A DNA stretch of 64,000 bases from Burkholderiaceae bacterium (GTDB taxonomy: Bacteria; Pseudomonadota; Gammaproteobacteria; Burkholderiales; Burkholderiaceae_C), in assembly GCA_017992055.1 (NCBI GenBank), contig JAGOPK010000002.1:580125-644124 (forward strand). Reading direction: 5' to 3'. A program made the position numbers and the translations under genes. Under the pieces are notes generated by a model, which ran no database searches, had not been told where the DNA came from, and saw only the letters and a list, made by a program, of their open reading frames with translations. Shown here one piece after another: positions 27,489-37,673 of this stretch (position 1 is the stretch's first letter; each line of letters begins with the position of its first letter).

Positions 27489-28885
27489 GCACCCGCTCCA
27501 TCGGCGGCGGCGGACAGGGCCAGCGCCAGCGGCGGCCGCGCCGCGGCCGGCAGCAGCCCGCCCTGCGCATCCGTCAGGCCCTGGCGCTGCAGCCAGGCCT
27601 CGAACTCGGGAGCGCGCTTCAGGCCCAGCAGCTGGCGCACGAACAGCGCGTCGTGGAACGAGGTGCTCTGGTAGTTCAGCATCACATCATCCGCGCCCGG
27701 CACGCCCATCATGAAGTTCAGCCCGCTGGCGGCCAGCAGCACCAGCAGGTTGTCCATGTCGTCGGAATCGGCCTCCGCATGGTTGGTGTAGCAGATGTCG
27801 CAGCCCATCGGCAGGCCCAGCAGCTTGCCGCAGAAATGGTCTTCCAGGCCGGCGCGCAGGATCTGCTTGCCGTCGTACAGGTACTCGGGGCCGATGAAGC
27901 CGACCACGGTGTTGACCAGCAGCGGCCGGTAGCGCCGCGCCGCGCCATACACCCGCGCCTCGATCGTCTGCTGGTCCACGCCATGGTGGGCATGGGCCGA
28001 CAGCGCACTGCCCTGGCCGGTCTCGAAATACATCAGGTTGTCGCCCAACGTGCCGCGCTTCAGCGCCAGCGCCGCGGCATGGGCTTCATCCAGCAGGGCC
28101 AGGCTGACACCGAAGCTCTTGTTCGCCGCTTCGGTGCCGGCAATCGATTGGAACACCAGGTCCACCGGCGCGCCCTGCTCGATGGCCTGCAGCGTATTGG
28201 TCACATGGGTCAGCACGCAGCTTTGCGTGGGCACCTGGTGGGTCTGGATCAGACCGTCGAGCTGCTTGAGCAGGCCCACCAAGGCCGGCACCGAATCCGC
28301 CGCCGGGTTGATGCCGATCACCGCATCGCCGGCGCCGTACATCAGGCCGTCCAGGATGCTGGCCAGGATGCCGGCCGGGCTGTCGGACGGGTGGTTGGGC
28401 TGCAGGCGCACGGCCAGGTGGCCGGGCAGGCCCAGGGTGTTGCGAAAGCGCGTGATCACGCGGCAGCGGCTGGCCACCAGCATCAGGTCCTGGTTGCGCA
28501 TCAGCTTGCTGACGGCGGCCACCATCTCGGGCATCAGGCCCGGCGCCAGCGCGGCCAGGGTCTCGGGCGTGGCGGCGTCGGACAGCAGCCAGTCGCGGAA
28601 AGCGCCCACCGTCAGGTGGGCCACCGGTTGAAAGGCCGCGGCATCGTGGCCGTCGATGATCAGGCGTGTGACCTCGTCGGCCTCGTAGGGCACGACCGCC
28701 TCGTTCAGAAAGCGCTGCAGCGGCACATCGGCCAGGGCCATGCGCGCGGCCACGCGCTGCTGGGCGCTGTGGGCCGCCACGCCGGCCAGTTCGTCGCCCG
28801 AGCGCGCCGGCGTGGCCTTGGCCAGCAGGTCGCGCAGGTCGGCGAAGGCGAAGGTTTCGCTGCCCAGCGTGGCGCGGTAGGCCAT
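27485..28885 (-). CDS. eutB: Ethanolamine ammonia-lyase, large subunit
   Basis: 466 residues (E. coli 453), forming the catalytic TIM barrel. Typical stretches are RLQPNHPSDSPAGILASILD, YGAGDAVIGINP, VFQSIAGTEAANKSFGV, GLPMGCDICYTNHAEAD and MMGVPGADDVMLNYQS. It starts only 10 bp after phnW, so ethanolamine ammonia-lyase is cotranscribed with the aminoethylphosphonate transaminase. This is not the usual eut-operon setting. The enzyme needs adenosylcobalamin; no cobalamin riboswitch is seen in the operon leader. Confidence 0.97.
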   Translation of the reverse strand: MAYRATLGSETFAFADLRDLLAKATPARSGDELAGVAAHSAQQRVAARMALADVPLQRFLNEAVVPYEADEVTRLIIDGHDAAAFQPVAHLTVGAFRDWLLSDAATPETLAALAPGLMPEMVAAVSKLMRNQDLMLVASRCRVITRFRNTLGLPGHLAVRLQPNHPSDSPAGILASILDGLMYGAGDAVIGINPAADSVPALVGLLKQLDGLIQTHQVPTQSCVLTHVTNTLQAIEQGAPVDLVFQSIAGTEAANKSFGVSLALLDEAHAAALALKRGTLGDNLMYFETGQGSALSAHAHHGVDQQTIEARVYGAARRYRPLLVNTVVGFIGPEYLYDGKQILRAGLEDHFCGKLLGLPMGCDICYTNHAEADSDDMDNLLVLLAASGLNFMMGVPGADDVMLNYQSTSFHDALFVRQLLGLKRAPEFEAWLQRQGLTDAQGGLLPAAARPPLALALSAAADGAGA

Positions 28886-28895
28886 GGCCCGGCTT

Positions 28896-30008
28896 TCAGC
28901 GCGGCTGGGTGGGAATGCCCATCTCGCGCAGCGTCTCGGCCACGGCGTGGACGGCTTGCTCCATCTCCAGCCGCGAGATCGCGCCGATGCAACCGACGCG
29001 GAAGGTCTCCACCGTGGTCAGCTTGCCGGGATAGAGCATGAAGCCGCGCTGCTTGGCCGCGGCATAGAAGCGCTTGAAGTCGTAGGCCGGGTGCTCGGGC
29101 GCATGGAAGGTGACGATGATCGGCGCCTGGTGCTCGGGCTTCAGGAAGGGCTTCAGGCCGATGGCCTGCATGCCGTCGATCAGCGTGCGGCAGTTGTCCT
29201 CGTAGCGCGCCAGGCGGGCGGCCTGGCCGCCTTCCTCGACGAACTGCGTGATGGCCTCGGCCAGCGCCACCACCACATGCGTGGGTGGGGTGAAGCGCCA
29301 CTGGCCGGTCTTCTCCATGTAGCTGTGCTGGTCGTGCAGGTCCATCGCCAGGCTCTGGCTGTTTCCGGCGCAGCCGTCCAGGATGGCCTTGCGGATGAAG
29401 ACGAAGCCCATGCCCGGCACGCCCTCCAGGCACTTGCCGCTGGCGGCGATCAGCGCATCGAAGCGCAGCTCGCGCGCATCGATGGGCAGGGCCCCCAGGC
29501 TGGACATGGCATCGACGATCAGGCCCTTGCCATGGCGCTCGCACACCGCGCCCACGGCATTCAGCGGGTTCAGCACGCCGGCACCGGTCTCGCAATGGAT
29601 CATCACCACATGGGTGATGCCGGGGTCCGCGCGCAGTTGTGCGTCCACGGCCTCGGCACACACCGGCGCATCCTCGGCAAAGCCCAGCACGCTGCAGCGC
29701 CGGCCCATCATCTGCGTGAGCCTGGCGGCACGCTTGCAGTAGGCGCCGTTGTCCAGCACCAGCACATGGCCGTCGCGCGGCACCACGGTGGCCACGGCCG
29801 CCTCGACGCTGAAGGTGCCGCTGCCCTGCAGCGGCACCACCACATGGCTGTGCTGGCCATGCACGATGTCCAGCAAACGGCTGCGCACGCCGGCGGTGAC
29901 AGCATTGAAGTCGGCGTCCCACGAGCCCCAGTCGTGCAGCATGGCCAGCTTGGTGCGCAGCGTGGTGGTCAGCGGTCCGGGGGTCAGCAGGATGCGGTCG
30001 CGGTCCAT
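28896..30008 (-). CDS. phnW: 2-aminoethylphosphonate:pyruvate aminotransferase
   Basis: 370 residues, the PhnW length. A class-V PLP transaminase that moves the amino group of 2-aminoethylphosphonate to pyruvate, giving phosphonoacetaldehyde and alanine. Signatures are the N-terminal [35 protein letters not shown] and the PLP-lysine region [22 protein letters not shown] lies 6 nt before the ATG. It follows the transporter genes by 17 bp and precedes eutB by 10 bp. Its product is taken on by PhnY and PhnA from the divergent arm. Confidence 0.97.
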   Translation of the reverse strand: MDRDRILLTPGPLTTTLRTKLAMLHDWGSWDADFNAVTAGVRSRLLDIVHGQHSHVVVPLQGSGTFSVEAAVATVVPRDGHVLVLDNGAYCKRAARLTQMMGRRCSVLGFAEDAPVCAEAVDAQLRADPGITHVVMIHCETGAGVLNPLNAVGAVCERHGKGLIVDAMSSLGALPIDARELRFDALIAASGKCLEGVPGMGFVFIRKAILDGCAGNSQSLAMDLHDQHSYMEKTGQWRFTPPTHVVVALAEAITQFVEEGGQAARLARYEDNCRTLIDGMQAIGLKPFLKPEHQAPIIVTFHAPEHPAYDFKRFYAAAKQRGFMLYPGKLTTVETFRVGCIGAISRLEMEQAVHAVAETLREMGIPTQPR

Positions 30009-30025
30009 CGCGGTCTCCTTGGGGT

Positions 30026-31729
30026 TCAGGCCTTCCAGCCTTGGGTGCGGCGGTCCACCCACCAGGCCAGCAGGCCGAACAGCGCCATCGCCAGCGCCGA
30101 GGCGGCGGTGATCAGCACCGCCATCGCGGCGGCGGGGCCGATCTCGCCGGCTTCGTCGAGGTTCAGGATGGCGATGGCCGCGACCTTGGTTTCGGGCGTG
30201 TAGAGGAACACCACGGCCGAGATCGTGGTCATGGCGTTGATGAAAAAATAGCGCGCGATGTCCACCAGGGCCGGCGTGCAGATCGGCAGCGTGACACGCC
30301 GGAAGGTGACCCAGAACGGCACCTTCAGCGAAGCCGACACGGCCTCGAACTCGGCGTCCAGTGCCTTCAGGGCGGTCACCGCCGTCAGGTGGCCGGTGGT
30401 GTAGAAATGGGCGATGGTGCACAGCGTCAGCAGCGCCATCGTGTGGTACAGCCCGTTCAGCGGATTGCCCGGCGCATTGAAGAAGAAGATGTAGCCCAGG
30501 CCCAGCACCAGGCCGGGCACGGCCATCGGCAGCATGGCCAGCAGGCGCACGGCGCTGCGCAGCGGGCCCGCGCCATCGGTCTTTTCCAGCAGGTAGGCGC
30601 CTGCAAACACCGCGGCCGTGCCGAACACGGCCGTGCCGGCGGCCATGCTCAGGCTGTTGACGAAGGCCGCGCCCACCTCGGCATCCACCAGGCCCATCGC
30701 ATAGTGGTTCAGCGTGGGCGCCAGGTTGTAGGGCCAGAAGCTGGCGAAGGATGCAAACACGGCCATGCCCATCATCGCCAGCACCAGGGCCGCGATCAGC
30801 GCGCAGTACAGCGTGGCCAGCGCATCGCGCCAGGGCTTGCGCGCCGGGCGGTAAGGCACGGCGCGGGCGGTGAGCAAGGCCGTCTGGCGGCCGGCCACCC
30901 AGCGGTCGACCGCAAAGGTCAGCACCGCCGGCGCCAGCAGCAGCAGGGCCACCACCGCGCCGCGCTGGAAGTCCTGCTGGCCGATGACCAGCTTGAAGAC
31001 ATCGGTGGCCAGCATGTTGAAGTTGCCGCCGATGACCTTGGGGATGCCGAAGTCGGTGACCACCAGGGTGAAGCTGACCAGGGCGGCCGAGATCAGGCCG
31101 TACTTGGCGCCCGGCAATGTGATGGTGAAGAAGCGCCGCCAGGTGCTGGTGCCCATGGCCGCGGCGGCCTCGTACAGCCGGCCGTCGGCGGTGTTCAGCG
31201 CGGTGACCAGGATCATCAGCGCATGCGGAAACACCGCAAAGCACTCGGCCACCACGATGCCCGGCGCGCCGTAGATGGACGCTATGCCCAGGCCCTGCAT
31301 CCAGGCCTTGAGCACGCCCTGGTTGCCAAACCAGTAGATCAGCGAGATCGCCGACAGCAGCGACGGCGCCAGCAGCGGCAGCAGGGTGATGCCGCGCCAC
31401 AGCGGCTTGGCCGGCAGGCGCGTGCGCCGCAGCGCATAGGCAAAGCCGAAGGCCAGCGGCACGGTGATGACGGTGACCAGGGCCGACACCCAGACGCTGT
31501 TGGCCAGCGAATCCAGCAGCGCCGGCGTTTGCGCATAGGCAATGAAGTTGGCCAGGCCGACCCAGTGGCCCTGGGCGTCCTGCAGGGCCTGGCCCAGGAT
31601 GGCCAGCAACGGCGCCGCCAGGAACACCAGCAGGGCCAGCAGCACCGCGGCCAGGGCCGCATGGGCGGCGTACTGGGTGGGATCGGTGCGCAGGCGCAGA
31701 TCGGGCGCCACCCGCAGTCCGATGCTCAT
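30026..31729 (-). CDS. phnU: 2-aminoethylphosphonate ABC transporter permease (two permease halves fused)
   Basis: 567 residues with about twelve transmembrane helices arranged as two binding-protein-dependent permease halves (about 1-290 and 300-567). Each half carries an EAA-type loop: [20 protein letters not shown] in the first, [20 protein letters not shown] in the second. Salmonella uses two proteins, PhnU and PhnV; here, as in many Burkholderiales, one chain does both jobs. GAGGGG precedes the ATG at 31729; the open frame runs 96 bp further upstream but has no homology there. Confidence 0.92.
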   Translation of the reverse strand: MSIGLRVAPDLRLRTDPTQYAAHAALAAVLLALLVFLAAPLLAILGQALQDAQGHWVGLANFIAYAQTPALLDSLANSVWVSALVTVITVPLAFGFAYALRRTRLPAKPLWRGITLLPLLAPSLLSAISLIYWFGNQGVLKAWMQGLGIASIYGAPGIVVAECFAVFPHALMILVTALNTADGRLYEAAAAMGTSTWRRFFTITLPGAKYGLISAALVSFTLVVTDFGIPKVIGGNFNMLATDVFKLVIGQQDFQRGAVVALLLLAPAVLTFAVDRWVAGRQTALLTARAVPYRPARKPWRDALATLYCALIAALVLAMMGMAVFASFASFWPYNLAPTLNHYAMGLVDAEVGAAFVNSLSMAAGTAVFGTAAVFAGAYLLEKTDGAGPLRSAVRLLAMLPMAVPGLVLGLGYIFFFNAPGNPLNGLYHTMALLTLCTIAHFYTTGHLTAVTALKALDAEFEAVSASLKVPFWVTFRRVTLPICTPALVDIARYFFINAMTTISAVVFLYTPETKVAAIAILNLDEAGEIGPAAAMAVLITAASALAMALFGLLAWWVDRRTQGWKA

Positions 31730-31761
31730 GTCGGCCCCTCGTCCGCCGGGTACGACGGCCG

Positions 31762-31776
31762 ATCCCCCAAGGGGAT
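31762..31776. repeat. Small palindrome in the phnT-phnU gap
   Basis: The 88-bp gap between phnT and the permease gene, unusually long for this operon, contains ATCCCC-CAA-GGGGAT, a 6-bp dyad with a 3-nt loop. It is flanked by further GC-rich half-palindromes (GACGGCCGAT, GGATGGCGGTC). It has the look of an extragenic palindromic (REP-like) unit that could stabilise the upstream mRNA. Only one copy is in the window. Confidence 0.4.
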
Positions 31777-31817
31777 GGCGGTCCGGCTTGGGAGCGGCCC
31801 GGCGCTCGTCCCGCCCC

Positions 31818-32909
31818 TCATGCAAACACCCTCAGCCGCTCGGGCAGCAGCTTCAGCGGCAGGCGCGAGCCGATCTGCAGCCGCTGCTCGGCCAGGAAGT
31901 TCAGCGACAGCACCACGTCCAGCCGCTGGTCGGCCAGGGCCTCGCCGCCCACGGTGACCAGGCAGTACGAGCCCAGGAACTCGATGCGCTCGATGGCGGC
32001 CTCGAAGACATTGGCGTCGCCCTCGGCGATGGGCCGGGCCAGCACGTCCTCGGGGCGCAGGTAGACGGTGACCTGCTCGCCGGCCGCGCCATGGCCGGCC
32101 AGACCGTTGCCAACGAAGGGCGTGGCGCCGATGCGCAGCCGGCCATCGGCCTGGCGCTGGGCCTGCACCGCATTGATGCGGCCGACGAAGTCGGCCACGA
32201 AGGGCGTGGCCGGCTCGCGGTAGACCTGCATCGGCGTGCCCACCTGCTCGATCGCGCCCTGGTTCATCACCACGATGCGGTCGGCCACCGACAGCGCCTC
32301 TTCCTGGTCGTGCGTGACCATGATGGTGGTCACGCCCAGCTGGCGCTGCAGGGCCTTGATCTCCTGGCGCAGGTGCACGCGCACGATGGCGTCCAGCGCC
32401 GACAGCGGCTCGTCCAGCAGCAGCAGGCCCGGCGAGGTGGCCAGTGCCCGCGCCAGGGCCACGCGCTGCTGCTGGCCGCCCGACATCTGGGCCGGGAACT
32501 TGGCCGCGCTGCCGGGCAGGCCCACCAGGGCCAGCAACTGCTCGACGCGCTGGCGCACCTGCTCGCGCGGCTGGCGCCGATTCACCAGGCCATAGGCCAC
32601 GTTGTCGGCCACGCTGAGGTTGGGGAACAGCGCATACGACTGGAACACGATGCCGTAGTCGCGTCGCGCCGGCGGCAGCGTGCTGATCTCGCGCCCGTCC
32701 TGCCACAGCCGGCCGGCGCTCTGCGCCTCCAGCCCGGCGATCACCCGCAGCAGCGTGGTCTTGCCGCAGCCCGAGGGACCGAGGAAGCAGACGAACTCGC
32801 CCTTGGCGATGCTGAGATCAATGCCCTTCAGCGCCTCGAAGCTGCCGTAGTGCTTGCGCACCCCGTCCAGCCTCAGGTAGGCCGCAGGCGGCGGCACCGG
32901 CAGGTTCAC
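31818..32909 (-). CDS. phnT: 2-aminoethylphosphonate ABC transporter ATP-binding protein
   Basis: 363 residues. ABC ATPase with Walker A GPSGCGKTT, signature MSGGQQQRVALARAL, Walker B LLLLDEPLSALD and the switch histidine THDQEE. A C-terminal TOBE/MalK-like regulatory domain follows (about 240-363). The frame is open to a GTG at 32945, but the GTG at 32909 overlaps the phnS stop as GTGA, the coupling used throughout this operon, and was chosen. It energises uptake through the fused permease. Confidence 0.92.
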   Translation of the reverse strand: MNLPVPPPAAYLRLDGVRKHYGSFEALKGIDLSIAKGEFVCFLGPSGCGKTTLLRVIAGLEAQSAGRLWQDGREISTLPPARRDYGIVFQSYALFPNLSVADNVAYGLVNRRQPREQVRQRVEQLLALVGLPGSAAKFPAQMSGGQQQRVALARALATSPGLLLLDEPLSALDAIVRVHLRQEIKALQRQLGVTTIMVTHDQEEALSVADRIVVMNQGAIEQVGTPMQVYREPATPFVADFVGRINAVQAQRQADGRLRIGATPFVGNGLAGHGAAGEQVTVYLRPEDVLARPIAEGDANVFEAAIERIEFLGSYCLVTVGGEALADQRLDVVLSLNFLAEQRLQIGSRLPLKLLPERLRVFA

Positions 32910-33958
32910 CGCTTTTCCGACTTGGCGCTGTAGCGCTTGTTCCACTCGGCCAGCACGCGCTCGCGGTTCTCGGCGGCGACGTTGAAGTCCAGCTTCACCA
33001 GGCGCGCCTCATAGTCCTTGGGCACGTTGGCCAGCGGCGCGGCCACGCCGGGCTGGGCGGTGATGGCGAAGTTCTTGCCGTACAGCAGCATCGCGTCCTT
33101 GCTGCTGGCCCAGTCGGCCAGCTTCTTGGCCGCGTCCAGCTTCTTCGTGCCCTTGTGGATGGCAAAGGCCTCCAGGTCCCAGCCCAGGCCTTCCTTCGGG
33201 AACACCAGGTCGATGGGCGCGCCCTTGGCCTTGTTGCTGTTGGCGCGGTACTCGAAGCTGATGCCGACCACGTACTCGCCGCTGGCGGCCATGTTGCAGG
33301 GCTTGCTGCCGCTGTGCGTGTACTGGGCGATGTTCTCGTGCAGGCCGTCCATGTACTTCCAGCCGCCGCCCTTGCCGTTGTCGTCGCCCCACAGCGCCAG
33401 CCAGGCCGTGACGTCGAAGTAGCCGGTGCCCGAACTGGCCGGGTTGGGCATCACGATCTGGCCCTTGTAGGCGGGCTTGAGCAGGTCCTTCCAGGTCTCG
33501 GGCTTGGGGATGCCCTTCTTCTGCGCCTCCACGGTGTTGAAGCACAGGGTGGCGCCCCACACGTCCATGCCGAACCAGGCCGGCGGATTTTTCTTGTCGC
33601 GGTACTGCGACATGATGGCATCGATGTTCAGCGGCTTGTACGGCTCGAGCATGCCGTTCTTGTCCAGCAGGGCCAGGCTGGACGCGGCCACGCCCATCAC
33701 CGCATCGGCCTGCGGATTGGCCTTCTCGGCCAGCAGCTTGGCGGTGATGACGCCGGTGGAATCACGCACCCACTTGATTTCGATGTCGGGGTGGACCTTG
33801 TTGAAGCCTTCCTGATAGGCCTTGAGCTGGTCGGTCTCGAGTGCGGTGTAGACCAGCAGCTGGGCCTTTTGCGCGGCGGCCGGGCCGGCGGCCAGGGCCA
33901 GCAGCGCCGCAGCGCAGACAAGGGTGGAAACGGTGAACGGGCGGCGCGGCAGCGTCAT
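32906..33958 (-). CDS. phnS: 2-aminoethylphosphonate ABC transporter periplasmic binding protein
   Basis: 350 residues. A signal peptide (about 1-29, AAGPAAA-QK) precedes an iron(III)/2-aminoethylphosphonate-type periplasmic binding fold (LLVYTALETDQLKAY, WVRDSTGVITAKLLAE, MPNPASSGTGYFDVTAWL). CAGGAG lies 6 nt before the ATG at 33958. It is first in the leftward operon and faces the GntR gene across a 199-bp control region. Confidence 0.93.
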   Translation of the reverse strand: MTLPRRPFTVSTLVCAAALLALAAGPAAAQKAQLLVYTALETDQLKAYQEGFNKVHPDIEIKWVRDSTGVITAKLLAEKANPQADAVMGVAASSLALLDKNGMLEPYKPLNIDAIMSQYRDKKNPPAWFGMDVWGATLCFNTVEAQKKGIPKPETWKDLLKPAYKGQIVMPNPASSGTGYFDVTAWLALWGDDNGKGGGWKYMDGLHENIAQYTHSGSKPCNMAASGEYVVGISFEYRANSNKAKGAPIDLVFPKEGLGWDLEAFAIHKGTKKLDAAKKLADWASSKDAMLLYGKNFAITAQPGVAAPLANVPKDYEARLVKLDFNVAAENRERVLAEWNKRYSAKSEKR

Positions 33959-34074
33959 GGTTTTCTCCTGGCTGGTTCCCGCTTTTGGGTGGGGGAACGG
34001 ACGTTGGGACACAAACCGCTGAGCATGGGCCGCCGATCGTGACGGCACGATGACCGGCTGCGGGCTGGGCTTCA

Positions 34075-34149
34075 TCTTCTGCGGCTCCGTATCAGTTTGT
34101 CAACGGTTTTTGGCAGATTGTTGACAATCTACGATCTGGCGCGTCCAAT
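34075..34149. promoter_or_regulatory. Divergent phosphonate promoters with a perfect-dyad operator
   Basis: Near the right end of the 199-bp gap lies a perfect 16-bp dyad AGATTG-TTGA-CAATCT (34115-34130), containing TTGTTGACAA, a likely operator for the adjacent GntR/FCD regulator. TTGACA within it (34121-34126) could be the -35 of the rightward operon with a weak TCCAAT at 34144. On the other strand TTGACA (34103-34098) can serve phnS with AGAAGA/GAAGAT near 34075-34080. The dyad overlaps the rightward -35 and lies close to the leftward one, as expected for one repressor controlling both arms. Confidence 0.6.
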
Positions 34150-34157
34150 CGATCTCC

Positions 34158-36201
<2,044 letters not shown>

Positions 36202-36214
36202 GCGGAGGCTGACG

Positions 36215-37648
36215 ATGGAACCCCGCCATGAGGGCCTGCGCATCGCCGGCGAGACCGTGGGCGCCGGCCGGCCCGAGCACATCGCCGTGCGCCATCCCTA
36301 CAGCGGCCAGCTCGTGGGCACGGTGCCCAAGGCCACGCTGGCCGAGGTGCGGCGTGCCTACGACATCGCGCGCGGCTACAAGGCCAGGCTGTCGCGCTTC
36401 GAGCGCAGCGCCATCCTCAACCGCGCCGCCGACGCGGTGCGCACGCGGCACGACGAGATCGCCACGCTGATCACCGCCGAATCGGGCCTGTGCCTGAAGG
36501 ACAGCCTGTACGAGACCGGCCGCGTGGCCGACGTGCTGATGTTCGGCGCCATCGAGGTGCTGAAGGACGACGGCCAGACCTTCAGCTGCGACATCACGCC
36601 GCATGGCCGCAAGCGCCGCGTCTACACCCAGCGCGACCCGCTGCTGGGCGTGATCACCGCCATCACGCCGTTCAACCACCCGATGAACCAGGTGGCGCAC
36701 AAGGTCGTGCCCAGCATCGCCACCAACAACCGCATGGTGCTCAAGCCCAGCGAGAAGGTGCCGCTATCGGCCCTGCTGTTTGCCGACCTCCTGTATGCCG
36801 CCGGCCTGCCACCCGAGATGCTGAGCGTGCTCACCGGCGACCCGCGCGAGATTGCCGACGAGCTGCTGACCCACCCGGCGGTGGACCTGATCACCTTCAC
36901 CGGCGGCGTGGCCATCGGCAAGCACATCGCGGCCCGCGCCGGCTACCGGCGCATGGTGCTGGAGCTGGGCGGCAACGACCCCATCATCGTGATGGACGAT
37001 GCCGACCTCGACGAAGCCAGCACGCTGGCGGTCAGCGGCAGCTACAAGAACTCGGGCCAGCGCTGCACCGCGGTCAAGCGCATGCTGGTGCATGAGAAGG
37101 TGGCGGCGGCCTTCACCGATGCGGTGGTCGAGAAGACCCGGGCCTGGAAATACGGCGATCCCTTCGATGCCGGCAATGACATGGGCACGGTCATCGACGA
37201 GGCTGCGGCGCGGCTGTTCGAGCAGCGCGTGGACCAGGCCATCGCCCAGGGCGCGCGCCTGCTCACCGGCCACCGGCGCGAAGGCGCGCTGTACGCGCCC
37301 ACGGTGATCGACCGCGTGCGCCCCGAGATGACCTTGGTGCACGAAGAGACCTTCGGCCCGGTGTCGCCGATCATCACTTTCAGCTCGGTGGACGATGCCA
37401 TCGCCATCGTCAACGGCACGGCCTACGGCCTGTCGTCGTCGCTGTGCACGCAGCGGCTGGATGTCATCACCCGCTTCGTCGACGAGTTGCACGTGGGCAC
37501 GGTGAACGTGCGCGAGGTGCCCGGCTACCGCCTGGAGCTGACACCCTTTGGCGGTATCAAGGATTCCGGCCTGGGCTACAAGGAGGGCGTGCAGGAAGCG
37601 ATGAAGAGCTTCTGCAACACCAAGACCTACTCTCTGCCGTGGAACTGA
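36215..37648 (+). CDS. phnY: Phosphonoacetaldehyde dehydrogenase
   Basis: 477 residues of the aldehyde dehydrogenase superfamily. The catalytic cysteine is in GSYKNSGQRCTAVKR, the general-base glutamate in MVLELGGNDP, and the NAD loop in FTGGVAIGK. With phnW and phnA beside it, the PhnY identity (phosphonoacetaldehyde to phosphonoacetate, NAD+) is strong. It should not be confused with the unrelated 2-oxoglutarate hydroxylase also called PhnY that partners PhnZ. GCGGAGG precedes the ATG. 13 bp after phnA. Confidence 0.95.
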   Translation: MEPRHEGLRIAGETVGAGRPEHIAVRHPYSGQLVGTVPKATLAEVRRAYDIARGYKARLSRFERSAILNRAADAVRTRHDEIATLITAESGLCLKDSLYETGRVADVLMFGAIEVLKDDGQTFSCDITPHGRKRRVYTQRDPLLGVITAITPFNHPMNQVAHKVVPSIATNNRMVLKPSEKVPLSALLFADLLYAAGLPPEMLSVLTGDPREIADELLTHPAVDLITFTGGVAIGKHIAARAGYRRMVLELGGNDPIIVMDDADLDEASTLAVSGSYKNSGQRCTAVKRMLVHEKVAAAFTDAVVEKTRAWKYGDPFDAGNDMGTVIDEAAARLFEQRVDQAIAQGARLLTGHRREGALYAPTVIDRVRPEMTLVHEETFGPVSPIITFSSVDDAIAIVNGTAYGLSSSLCTQRLDVITRFVDELHVGTVNVREVPGYRLELTPFGGIKDSGLGYKEGVQEAMKSFCNTKTYSLPWN

Positions 37649-37673
37649 CGCTGTCCGGCCACCGAGGCCCGCC

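Noticed and set aside
36215-37648. Possibility that this phnY is the 2-oxoglutarate hydroxylase partner of PhnZ
   Set aside because: The protein is an aldehyde dehydrogenase with an active-site NSGQRC; the shared name is a coincidence of nomenclature.
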